Shown here: positions 1 to 7,831 of the stretch, one piece after another | Layout: the number at the start of each line of letters is the position of its first letter | Numbering within the stretch: position 1 is the stretch's first letter | Assembly: GCA_019694955.1 (NCBI GenBank) | Contig: JAIBAX010000024.1 | Coordinates: forward strand, 1 to 63,634 | Length of the DNA: 63,634 nucleotides | Source: Chitinophagales bacterium | GTDB taxonomy: Bacteria > Bacteroidota > Bacteroidia > Chitinophagales > JADIYW01 | Reading direction: 5' to 3' | The notes under the pieces: model-generated | What the model was told of the DNA's origin: nothing | The model's database searches: none | The model's input: the letters and a program-made list of their open reading frames with translations, nothing else | Made by a program: the position numbers and the translations under genes

Positions 1-447
1 GCCATACTGTGTCATGACATTTGTGGGTGCTTCTGAAAACAATAACTGTGTCTTATAATCCTGTACCAATGTCGAACACTCATTTGAGATGCTATTGAAC
101 TTCTCTGTAACGGTATTGTCTATCTCACTTTGCGGTAAATTAATCGACGATATCTCTTTACGTAGTTTATATGTATAAGCCTCATACAATTTTACGACTA
201 CTCGTTGTTCCTCAATGCTCTCTTCATCAGGGTTCTTTACCCAAGAATCCTGCTCCTTAAATTCATAGTTGATACGAAAATAAGCCTTATGCAAGTAAGC
301 ATTCCATGATAAGTTTTCAAACGAAAAAGTACACACCGCATTCACCGTCTCATACGAATTGAAGTCCGGATCAGATTTAAAATTTTGCCAAGAAAGTTGA
401 GAGGGGGCAATTCCTAATAGTAGTAAGAAGAAAAGAGTTATATTCAT
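1..447 (-). CDS. Secreted protein of unknown function, 3' end outside window
   Basis: An open frame runs leftwards from an ATG at 447 to the window edge without a stop, giving 149 N-terminal residues. The first about 16 residues (MNITLFFLLLLGIAPS) look like a signal peptide. The following SWQNFKSDPDF and the later DSWVKNPDEE..EEQ layout faintly recalls Bacteroidota DUF922-type secreted proteins, but the zinc-binding HEQxH expected there is not seen, so that resemblance is weak. No neighbour in the window explains its role. Its start faces pssA divergently across 175 bp of AT-rich sequence. Confidence 0.6.
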   Translation of the reverse strand, partial: MNITLFFLLLLGIAPSQLSWQNFKSDPDFNSYETVNAVCTFSFENLSWNAYLHKAYFRINYEFKEQDSWVKNPDEESIEEQRVVVKLYEAYTYKLRKEISSINLPQSEIDNTVTEKFNSISNECSTLVQDYKTQLLFSEAPTNVMTQYG

Positions 448-622
448 TTTAGTTGATTTTCGTTAAGCAAAGTAAATAATTAACGACAATATTTCCAAAT
501 TATTTTAACATTCGTTAGCGTTTTTTTTTAATAATAATATTTCTTTACAATTATGAAAAACTATTTACTTTTAATACCTGTTTTTTACAAAAAAAATTCC
601 ATATTTAGCGAAATTATCAACT

Positions 623-1354
623 ATGATCAAACAACATATCCCCAATGCGCTTACTATGCTCAACCTCCTTTGTGGCGTTTTGGGTATCATTTGTTGCATA
701 AATGGCGAAATTTACGCCGTACCAGTATTAATTGCCGTTGCCTTAGTCGCAGACTTCTTGGATGGTTTTGTTGCAAGAGCATTAAATGTTAAGTCGGAAT
801 TGGGAAAGCAGTTAGACTCGCTTGCCGACTGTGTTACTTTTGGTGTGTTGCCCGGTATCATTTTATTGTTTTTGTTTCAAGTAAATAGCAATGGCATTTT
901 GGGCTTTAGTATTCTTCATCCAACGATTGCCTTTTCTGCATTTTTATATCCCATTTTTGCTGCTTTGCGATTGGGTATTTTTAATATAGACACCAGACAG
1001 ACCACCACTTTTATCGGATTGCCCACGCCAGCCGGTGCTATGTTTATTTTAGGATTGTTACTTATTTATTTGATGAAAAGTCCGGGAATGATGGAATGGG
1101 TAACCAACCCGTTGATGTTAGTGATTACGTCCATTGGATTGGCCTTCTTAATGGTTTCGCCCATTCCCATGTTTTCGCTTAAAATGAATTTTAAAAATTG
1201 GAAAGAAAACAAGATTCAGCTTGTTTTTATACTTATTGCGATCGTCAGCATAGCCGTTCTACGAGAAGTAGCCCTTCCATTTATTATGTTGGTTTATATT
1301 GGGATAGGTATTGCCACTTTCCTTCTTGGAAAAGACGTACCTTTAATAAATTGA
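623..1354 (+). CDS. pssA: CDP-diacylglycerol--serine O-phosphatidyltransferase
   Basis: Transfers a phosphatidyl group from CDP-diacylglycerol to L-serine, making phosphatidylserine, the precursor of phosphatidylethanolamine, in the inner membrane. The complete CDP-alcohol phosphatidyltransferase signature is present: D44-x2-D47-G48-x2-A51-R52-x8-G61-x3-D65-x3-D69. Hydrophobic segments along the rest fit a multi-pass membrane enzyme, and 243 aa is normal for PssA. The ATG at 623 opens directly into the conserved N-terminus (IPNALTMLNLLCG). It is a single gene, convergent with the ATP-grasp gene that ends at 1397. A 79-aa frame overlapping its start is a shadow. Confidence 0.93.
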   Translation: MIKQHIPNALTMLNLLCGVLGIICCINGEIYAVPVLIAVALVADFLDGFVARALNVKSELGKQLDSLADCVTFGVLPGIILLFLFQVNSNGILGFSILHPTIAFSAFLYPIFAALRLGIFNIDTRQTTTFIGLPTPAGAMFILGLLLIYLMKSPGMMEWVTNPLMLVITSIGLAFLMVSPIPMFSLKMNFKNWKENKIQLVFILIAIVSIAVLREVALPFIMLVYIGIGIATFLLGKDVPLIN

Positions 1355-1396
1355 AAAGTTTTCTACGCCTGTTTGAAAATATTCAGATAAGGATGA

Positions 1397-2251
1397 TTAT
1401 GGCAATTTTTTCTTTTCCAGTTCAATTATTTGAGTCCATAATTTCCATCTGTATACACCCGCATAACCACTCTCCTGACCATCATTTAATTCAATGACCA
1501 TCCATCCACCGCTCTCCATCTTTGCTACATCTACCACCAGAAAGGGGACTTGCACCCTGAAAGATGCTTCTTCTGCCAATCGTATTATCTGTTCCTTTTC
1601 TAGCAAGGATAGTGCAAAATTGCTGACTTCTGTCCAATACTGCCCCATCCCGACCACCGTTCCCTTCCAAACAAAGACCCTAATTTCTTTTGAATATTGC
1701 ACCTGATCTCTATCGTGATCTGCAATCTTTTCAAACTTTACAAATGCTCTGCAAATGAGGCGCTGCCAATGTAAGATATTATCTGTCTTCCAATAGTTTA
1801 GTATATTCTGCAAATCACTCTTATTCTTAGCAACGCTTGTGCTAAATTTATGTCTATTGGTCTGACGTTCTCCTTTTAAAAAAATTGGAAAATCAAAATC
1901 GCATAAAACCTCATCAACAGAAGGAATGTCCTCATACCACTTACTCTTTATTGTTAGATCTGATATCTCAGGATACCAATGTGGCAATAATGAAGCCATC
2001 TCATGTTGCTTAGGTGTATGAACTAAATTTAAACCCATTTCTTCCAACACTTCATATATCATTGTATAATCTTGCAGGGCTCCCATCCTTAAAATAATAG
2101 GATGGTTTACCTCATTAAAAATAGGTTTTGTTTCAAAATACTGTCTCAGATCAAAATCATATGCCTCCACATGTATCTTCTCATATGCAACACAAATTGC
2201 CGATTGTACTTCTACCAGATTTCTTAAAATATTTAATACCATATCCCTCAT
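1397..2251 (-). CDS. ATP-grasp domain protein, R2K-like clade
   Basis: Likely an ATP-dependent ligase of the ATP-grasp fold. The C-terminal half has FLKGERQTNRHK (residues about 124-135), then a SKEIRVFVWKG strand and the Mg/ATP-binding end VVDVAKMESGGWMVIELNDGQ, where an acidic Asp and the E-L-N triad are the expected ligands. This layout fits the R2K (Arg-Arg-Lys) ATP-grasp clade found in bacteria and phages; the substrate is unknown. At 284 aa it is about the usual size. A second protein of the same type lies at 12831. It stands alone, with a minus-strand TAnnTTTG element 42 bp upstream. An alternative ATG lies three codons in. Confidence 0.65.
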   Translation of the reverse strand: MRDMVLNILRNLVEVQSAICVAYEKIHVEAYDFDLRQYFETKPIFNEVNHPIILRMGALQDYTMIYEVLEEMGLNLVHTPKQHEMASLLPHWYPEISDLTIKSKWYEDIPSVDEVLCDFDFPIFLKGERQTNRHKFSTSVAKNKSDLQNILNYWKTDNILHWQRLICRAFVKFEKIADHDRDQVQYSKEIRVFVWKGTVVGMGQYWTEVSNFALSLLEKEQIIRLAEEASFRVQVPFLVVDVAKMESGGWMVIELNDGQESGYAGVYRWKLWTQIIELEKKKLP

Positions 2252-2292
2252 ATCTTATGCGCCTTAATTCTTCCCAATTAACATCATAGATA

Positions 2293-2300
2293 CAAAATTA
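2293..2300 (-). promoter_or_regulatory. Bacteroidota -7 promoter element (TAATTTTG)
   Basis: Read on the minus strand this is TAATTTTG, matching the Bacteroidota TAnnTTTG consensus, 42 bp upstream of the ATG of the ATP-grasp gene. No clear -33 TTTG was found at ideal spacing. Confidence 0.4.
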
Positions 2301-2425
2301 ATCGTATATGGTTGTCGGTAATTAAAAAATGCTTGCGAATAGCACATTCATTATATGTGTTGAAGTTATATAGTTGAATATCAAAAATAAAATGTGTTCG
2401 CAAATCCAATACTTCTTTCTGGTCA

Positions 2426-3022
2426 TTATATTACAGCACCTTTTTCTTTTGCCTCTTTAAAGATGTGCTGAACAACATCCCAAATAAACTGTGATCCTTC
2501 TTGTATATGCTTGTTTTTGTCATACAGTTGGGTAGAAGTAATCTCATGTTTTCTCCACGTATAATAATCTGTTAAGTGATTTTGCAAAATAGGTTCAAAT
2601 CTATCTATGGCTGCTGCAAACTTCGCTTCGGGGCTTTCCCTGTTTTCAAACTCCATCCAAAGACAGTGAAATTCCGCTTGCTGATCTTCAGGTAACATAC
2701 CAAAAATTCGATTAGCAGCTGCCAACTCTTTGTCCCTTACTAATGCTCGGTTAATCGAATCATATACCATCACATCTCCTGCATCAATCTCTACTAAATC
2801 GTGTATAAGCACCATTTTTAAGACTTTAGTGATGTCTATGCTTTTTTCGTTAGAATATTCTGCAAGCGTCAATACCATCAACGCCAAATGCCAGGCATGT
2901 TCTGCATCATTTTCAAAACGGGACTGATTGAATAGTTTGGTTTTGCGGAAAATATGCTTGAGTTTATCCGCTTCTATCAAAAATTGAAGCTGCCGCTCAA
3001 ACCTGCTGAATGCTTCTCCCAT
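2426..3022 (-). CDS. HD-domain phosphohydrolase, YfbR/HDDC2-like
   Basis: Predicted metal-dependent phosphohydrolase, probably a 5'-deoxynucleotidase acting on dNMPs in the cytosol. The HD-domain ligands are visible: H42 (in NDAEHAWH), H74-D75 (in LIHDLVEIDAGD) and D140 (in AAAIDRFEP), with a spacing close to that of E. coli YfbR. At 198 aa it is typical of the HDDC2/YfbR group. It precedes the unknown gene at 3062-3553 only in the sense of map position; since both are on the minus strand, that gene and ruvB lie upstream of it, with gaps of 39 and 23 bp, so a ruvB-unknown-HD operon is plausible. Confidence 0.8.
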   Translation of the reverse strand: MGEAFSRFERQLQFLIEADKLKHIFRKTKLFNQSRFENDAEHAWHLALMVLTLAEYSNEKSIDITKVLKMVLIHDLVEIDAGDVMVYDSINRALVRDKELAAANRIFGMLPEDQQAEFHCLWMEFENRESPEAKFAAAIDRFEPILQNHLTDYYTWRKHEITSTQLYDKNKHIQEGSQFIWDVVQHIFKEAKEKGAVI

Positions 3023-3061
3023 TTTATATGGTAATTTAGTTATATTATATGAACGCAGCAG

Positions 3062-3553
3062 TTACAAGTATAACCCCCATTCATCTTCAAAATCATCTTT
3101 TTCGAAATACGATACCCATTGATGGAAATACTGCTTTAGAAGTTTGATTTCTTCTCTCAGCAATGACACATAATTGGAGTCATAGCCCATTATATGTTCT
3201 AAGGCAAAGCATTGATTTTTCAATTGAATGGCATGATAACGGATTAGGGAAGCATTTTCCATTTGCAAAATATAGGGACTGCCTAAAGCACCAATAATTT
3301 TTGGCGGAATTATAAAAGAACTCTCTATGATAATGTTTGCAGTAAGAGGGTCTTCGTCATCTTCTTTCAAGGTTTCTGCAATGGTATGGCAGAGTTCTAA
3401 TATTTGTACTGCTTTAATATACAACTCCTCTGCTACTAGGAGTTCTTCCTTCTTTTTATCGAGTTTCCATTCCTCACCTTCCATATCCATATACTCCAGA
3501 ACATCTTCTGCCTGTTGTTTAAAATATGCACGTTGTTTATCCATTTCTTTCAT
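3062..3553 (-). CDS. Conserved-looking helical protein of unknown function
   Basis: A 163-aa acidic, mostly helical protein with no signal peptide or membrane segment. I do not recognise a domain. It begins with a charged helix (MDKQRAYFKQQAEDVLEYMD) and ends in an acidic, aromatic tail (EKDDFEDEWGLYL). It lies 23 bp downstream of ruvB and 39 bp upstream of the HD-domain gene on the same strand, so it is probably co-transcribed with them. A second ATG three codons in (3544) is equally possible as the start. Confidence 0.6.
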   Translation of the reverse strand: MKEMDKQRAYFKQQAEDVLEYMDMEGEEWKLDKKKEELLVAEELYIKAVQILELCHTIAETLKEDDEDPLTANIIIESSFIIPPKIIGALGSPYILQMENASLIRYHAIQLKNQCFALEHIMGYDSNYVSLLREEIKLLKQYFHQWVSYFEKDDFEDEWGLYL

Positions 3554-3576
3554 TTGGGAAAATTATTGGCTGCAAA

Positions 3577-4608
3577 TCATTCATCAAACAATGTTCCAGG
3601 TCTTGCTAATGGCACCTTACCCAAGTGCTTATATGCCTTGTCTGTGGCTTCTCTGCCTCGTGGAGTTCGTTTCAAAAAACCTTCTTGAATAAGGAATGGC
3701 TCATATACTTCTTCTAAGGTGCCACCCTCCTCACCTACGGCGGTAGCAATGGTAGTAATACCTACGGGTCCGCCGCCAAACTTTTCAATGATGGCAGACA
3801 GGATTTTGTTGTCCATTTCGTCCAATCCATATTCGTCTACATGCAATGCTTTCAAGGCATACCGCGCAATTTCTAGGTCAATATTCCCATTTCCTTTTAT
3901 TTGAGCGAAATCTCTTACGCGGCGCAACAAGGCGTTTGCTATCCTAGGTGTCCCACGGCTTCTTCTGGCAATTTCTAAGGCTCCGGCGTTATCAATACCG
4001 ACATTGAGCAATGCTGAGGAACGCTTGATGATCTTCTTTAACGTTTCGTGATCATAGTAATCTAAACGAAAGGTAATGCCAAAACGGGAACGCATCGGCG
4101 ACGATAGCAATCCGGAACGTGTGGTGGCACCAATGAGTGTAAATTTGTTCAGGTGTATCTGTATACTACGTGCAGAAGGACCGGAATCCAACATGATATC
4201 AATCCTAAAGTCTTCCATCGCACTATACAAATATTCCTCTACGGTGGTATTCAAGCGATGTATCTCGTCAATAAACAACACATCATTCTCCTGAAGATTG
4301 GTTAATAGTCCTGCCAGATCACCCGGTTTTTCGAGAACGGGTCCGGAAGTAATTTTCATGGAAACATTCAACTCATTGGCAATGATATTGCTGAGGGTGG
4401 TTTTTCCCAAACCGGGAGGGCCATGTAATAAAACATGATCCAGTGCTTCTTCACGTTGCTTGGCTGCTTCAATAAAAATCATGAGGTTCTCTACAATCTG
4501 CGGTTGACCGGAAAACTCGTCAAATAGCTTCGGCCTCAACGCCTTTTCCATCTCCTTCTCCGTAGAAGAAAGATAATCTCCACTTGCATCCAAATTTGGA
4601 TTCTTCAT
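3577..4608 (-). CDS. ruvB: Holliday junction branch migration ATPase RuvB
   Basis: Motor subunit of RuvABC, driving branch migration of Holliday junctions in recombination repair. Walker A is GPPGLGKTT (residues 63-71) and Walker B is LFIDEIHRL with D114-E115-I116-H117. The sensor region [18 protein letters not shown] and the C-terminal winged-helix segment ([12 protein letters not shown], then [15 protein letters not shown]) follow in the usual order. The length of 343 aa is standard. The N-terminus with NLDA supports the ATG at 4608. It is probably first in a short minus-strand operon with the two genes that follow. Confidence 0.97.
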   Translation of the reverse strand: MKNPNLDASGDYLSSTEKEMEKALRPKLFDEFSGQPQIVENLMIFIEAAKQREEALDHVLLHGPPGLGKTTLSNIIANELNVSMKITSGPVLEKPGDLAGLLTNLQENDVLFIDEIHRLNTTVEEYLYSAMEDFRIDIMLDSGPSARSIQIHLNKFTLIGATTRSGLLSSPMRSRFGITFRLDYYDHETLKKIIKRSSALLNVGIDNAGALEIARRSRGTPRIANALLRRVRDFAQIKGNGNIDLEIARYALKALHVDEYGLDEMDNKILSAIIEKFGGGPVGITTIATAVGEEGGTLEEVYEPFLIQEGFLKRTPRGREATDKAYKHLGKVPLARPGTLFDE

Positions 4609-4613
4609 ATCAT

Positions 4614-4621
4614 CAAAGGTA
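4614..4621 (-). promoter_or_regulatory. Possible -7 element very close to ruvB start (TACCTTTG)
   Basis: On the minus strand this reads TACCTTTG, a full TAnnTTTG match, ending only 5 bp before the ruvB ATG. If used, transcription would begin at or next to the start codon, giving a leaderless or nearly leaderless mRNA. The match may be chance. Confidence 0.3.
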
Positions 4622-4920
4622 AGAAAAGAGTTGAAAATGGCAAATTTTATGGCAAGAATGCTACAAGATGTAACATTGTGCTGGAAATTCTTGCTAGTTA
4701 TAACTTAATGATTAGTATATCAATCTATTTATGTTCTCATATTGTGAGATTAATGGCCGAAGATTAGCTCGGTCATTTTTAACCCAAGAATTTACCAATA
4801 CCTCTTCTCTCGGTGTTTTTGTAATAGATTGTATTAATTTATATTGCATCACAAAGTTTCTCAAAGAAGGCACTAAGAATACTATGGTGTCGGCATAAGA
4901 GTTAGAATGGTCGATTTTAT

Positions 4921-4953
4921 TAATGGACTGTTTTGCAATTACTTTTGTGATAA
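4921..4953 (+). repeat. Partial copy of dispersed inverted-repeat element
   Basis: This 33-bp stretch (starting TAATGGACTGTTTTG and ending TTTTGTGATAA) matches 52455-52487 at 30 of 33 positions by eye and 16678-16710 less closely. At those two loci it is the right arm of an about 105-bp element with a central hairpin. Here the left arm and hairpin are not recognisable alongside it, so it appears to be a decayed copy. Confidence 0.55.
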
Positions 4954-5070
4954 CCTAATAACAGAAAGTCTTTAGGATAATGCGTTGGATAGTTTGCTCC
5001 CTTACAATAATCCCAGAATCAGCGCCTTCTGTTCGTAGTTCTTACAAAATGGTATCAATAGGAAATTCCT

Positions 5071-5094
5071 GATGTTCGTGTCTCCACGAACATC
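5071..5094. repeat. Short hairpin repeat, CGTG-TCTC-CACG core
   Basis: A perfect 10-bp stem, GATGTTCGTG with CACGAACATC, and a TCTC loop. It shares the core with hairpins at 16638, 52415, 56211, 56257 and 56386. It lies downstream of the receptor gene ending at 5239 and could also act as a terminator for it, although no T-run follows. Confidence 0.7.
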
Positions 5095-5238
5095 GATATA
5101 ACTAGAATATTAAAAATTTTGGTTCATAACATGATGCCTCCAACACCGCTTGTGAAGACATGAACGGTCTGAATTGATGTTGAATTCACGTTAATATACG
5201 CAAAGTGTCCACTTGCACAAAATGTTTCTGTTCGTAGT

Positions 5239-7590
5239 TTAGAACGTCAATTTATATGTCAAGTTATATGATCTAGGTGCATCTGGGCGTGCCGGTCTGA
5301 GCGTGTACTCATTATTGAGGAAGTTTTTTACTACAACACCAACGGTGTTCTTTCCAAATGTATAAGAAACACGACCATCCAATACCCAATCTCCCTTGCC
5401 ATAGTTCTCATCAAAATAATCACCTATGCCAGAGATAAAATAGCGAAATAAGTCATCGACGCGTTCCATTCCACTATAAAATCTTGCATTTAGACCCATA
5501 GAAAGGAAGTCTTTATAATTATACTCTGCATCAATGGTTACTAAATGCCTATTTCTGTATTTAAGTACGGCATCTAGTGTTTGCGGCGTCAATTTTTCGG
5601 TGGGTCTCATGCCAGCAAAGAGATTTTTTAAATATGTGCCAATATTTTGCAACCCAAGCGTTGTATCGGCATTCAAATCAATTGGATAAGCATAAGTATA
5701 ACCGGCAGTCAGCTGAAGGTTGTTCTTTTCATTTATCAAGAAATTATTCCTGAAGTTGAATTCAAGTCCAGCAATACGTGCATTGCTAACATTAACAGCT
5801 TTGAATCCAAGATAATCCGTAATATTTATGGAGTCGATATTTACAGTATCCGGAATATAAAGTCCTACCCTGAATTCAATCATATCGGTATATTCTTGCC
5901 AGAAAAAGGCAAGGTCATAGGATGCTTCATATTTTGGTAGTTTAATTTTTTTCTCATAACCCAATTCGCTTGTCCAACCAAACTCTGGTGTAACATCCGG
6001 ATTAGGGAATATGTTTATTGGTCCTAATTTCTCTGATACATACCGCTCTGCAAGTGTAGGAAATCTATATGCCTGTCCGATGTTGAAACGTAGGAATGAA
6101 TTTTTTCTGAGTTGATAATTGAGACCATATCGCCACATTCCGGGAAGTACAAATTTTCGCACGCCGGCCTCATTTTTGAATTCTGTCCCTGATAAACCTA
6201 CAATATCTCCGAATTTAAAGAATTCAAACCTAGTTCCACCAACCATCGTTAATTTCTTCCATCTCTTTTCTATTTGCGCAAATATGGCAGCAACATCTCC
6301 TAAAGTCTTCCCATCAAAGCTGCTTTCATTCACATATACAAGATTATTGCTCAAACCGGTTGTGATAATCCAACTCTTTGGAAATTCCTTTTGGAAGATA
6401 TAGTCTGTGTTGAAGAAAAGTGCACGGGTACTGTACTCAGGACGCAGGAAAAAGAACCTTCCTTTTAATTCATGCTTATTGTTTTTTTTGTCGTATTTCG
6501 TCATATAAGGATCGAGGTTCATTCTGATGAATTCGTTGTCATTTAATTCAGCAGGCTTAAAAAACCCATTGTCTTTATCTTGCCAATAAAAAAACTCCGT
6601 TTCATAGTCGTAGGTAAAATTTCCGCGCAATCCATAGGTGAATGAACTGTCTTTTTTATTTGTCCATTTTGTAGAAAAAGATACGCGTGCCAAACGATCA
6701 TTGCCCCCTTCATAATGTTGTTGTTGCATATAAACATGCGCACCAACTACGTACTCAAAATAAGGAGATACCTTCGCCGCTCTTGAAAAGTAGGTGCCAA
6801 ATGTCAACCTTGGAAACCGCCACCACTTGGTAACATCTCTGGCAGGTTTATCTAAAATGGAGGTGTAAAAGGTAATCTTAGTTTTTGGCACAGAAGTAGG
6901 TTTAACCGTTTGTATACTGATAGTTCCATTCATCGCTGAAGAACCGTACAAAACTGAAGAAGCACCCTTTAAAACTTCAATTTGTCCCACTGATTCCATT
7001 GGTAGGTAAATCCATTTTACATCCTGCCTGTCAGGAGAAAGAATGGCCTGACCATCAACTACTACTGCCACACGGCTACCAACACCATAAGACCACCCAC
7101 TGCCTGAACGAATATTCGCCTGACCATCCACCACATTTAACCCCGGAATTTTTCTAGCCAAATCATCTAATCTTACTGAATTGGTCTTATCGATAAATTC
7201 TGGCTTTATCACTTCTATTGAAATAATCTCTGTACTTGCATCCTTGGGATATAATGACCCCATAACAACCACATCATCCAAAAACTGGCTTTCGGGAATC
7301 AGGTTAATGTCTAAAACTGTTGTTTCTCCTGCCTTAATCTCCACTTCTATTTTTAAAGAAAGATAACTTATATATGTAACAGTTATGACATGCTTTCCCT
7401 CTGGCAAAGTCATTTCGTACTTTCCATCTACATCAGAATAAGCACCCACCCCTTGTTGACTCACTAACTGTACACCCGTTAAGACTTCCTTAGTATCTTT
7501 GTCAAGAACAACCCCCTTGAGTGTACCTTCTCCCGCTATCGAAGTAAAGGCAATTGTCAAAAGGAGTATTAACGAAAATAAAATTCTCAT
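5239..7590 (-). CDS. TonB-dependent outer-membrane receptor
   Basis: Outer-membrane active transporter of 783 aa. Order: signal peptide (residues 1-20, ending near FTSIAGEG), a carboxypeptidase-regulatory-like beta-sandwich (about 21-105, GTLKGVVLDKDTKEVLTGV), a plug domain (about 125-230, with LDDLARKIPGLNVVDG and VGQIEVLKGASSVLYGS), then a beta-barrel to the C-terminal Phe. The substrate is not evident; the absence of a SusD partner argues against a glycan-uptake pair, and metal-chelate or vitamin uptake is possible. It has no co-directional close neighbour and is divergent from the next receptor gene. Confidence 0.9.
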   Translation of the reverse strand: MRILFSLILLLTIAFTSIAGEGTLKGVVLDKDTKEVLTGVQLVSQQGVGAYSDVDGKYEMTLPEGKHVITVTYISYLSLKIEVEIKAGETTVLDINLIPESQFLDDVVVMGSLYPKDASTEIISIEVIKPEFIDKTNSVRLDDLARKIPGLNVVDGQANIRSGSGWSYGVGSRVAVVVDGQAILSPDRQDVKWIYLPMESVGQIEVLKGASSVLYGSSAMNGTISIQTVKPTSVPKTKITFYTSILDKPARDVTKWWRFPRLTFGTYFSRAAKVSPYFEYVVGAHVYMQQQHYEGGNDRLARVSFSTKWTNKKDSSFTYGLRGNFTYDYETEFFYWQDKDNGFFKPAELNDNEFIRMNLDPYMTKYDKKNNKHELKGRFFFLRPEYSTRALFFNTDYIFQKEFPKSWIITTGLSNNLVYVNESSFDGKTLGDVAAIFAQIEKRWKKLTMVGGTRFEFFKFGDIVGLSGTEFKNEAGVRKFVLPGMWRYGLNYQLRKNSFLRFNIGQAYRFPTLAERYVSEKLGPINIFPNPDVTPEFGWTSELGYEKKIKLPKYEASYDLAFFWQEYTDMIEFRVGLYIPDTVNIDSINITDYLGFKAVNVSNARIAGLEFNFRNNFLINEKNNLQLTAGYTYAYPIDLNADTTLGLQNIGTYLKNLFAGMRPTEKLTPQTLDAVLKYRNRHLVTIDAEYNYKDFLSMGLNARFYSGMERVDDLFRYFISGIGDYFDENYGKGDWVLDGRVSYTFGKNTVGVVVKNFLNNEYTLRPARPDAPRSYNLTYKLTF

Positions 7591-7786
7591 AATAAATGAA
7601 TTATTCAGGGTGTAAATTTAAAAATTTAACCTCCACGCTCTATACATAATGGCTTAAAAAATCTGGAAAATAATATTGTGGTAATACCAAAACAATATCA
7701 GGTAACCATTTTTAGTGAGCTAAACATTAAAAACATGTGGTCAAAAAAAATGGTAATTTTTCTACTGCCAATCAACTATTAATGTG

Positions 7787-7794
7787 TACTTTTG
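7787..7794 (+). promoter_or_regulatory. -7 promoter element (TACTTTTG) for receptor-DUF4249 operon
   Basis: TACTTTTG matches TAnnTTTG and lies 37 bp before the ATG at 7832. Its position also argues against the upstream GTG at 7784, which would overlap the promoter. Confidence 0.5.
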
Positions 7795-7831
7795 TTCTGA
7801 AAAGGGAGTTACACTTAAAACAATAATTTTA

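Larger units (their letters stand above)
4609..5238. other. 630-bp intergenic region with repeat remnants
   Basis: This gap between ruvB and the TonB receptor holds no convincing ORF or RNA gene. It contains a partial copy of a dispersed element (4921-4953), a perfect hairpin repeat (5071-5094) and a 14-bp direct repeat TTCTGTTCGTAGTT at 5027-5040 and 5226-5239. The second copy touches the stop codon of the receptor gene. Both flanking genes are on the minus strand. Confidence 0.6.

Noticed and set aside
553..792. 79-aa frame overlapping pssA
   Set aside because: It is in another frame of pssA, whose catalytic motif is intact; the composition is unlike a protein.
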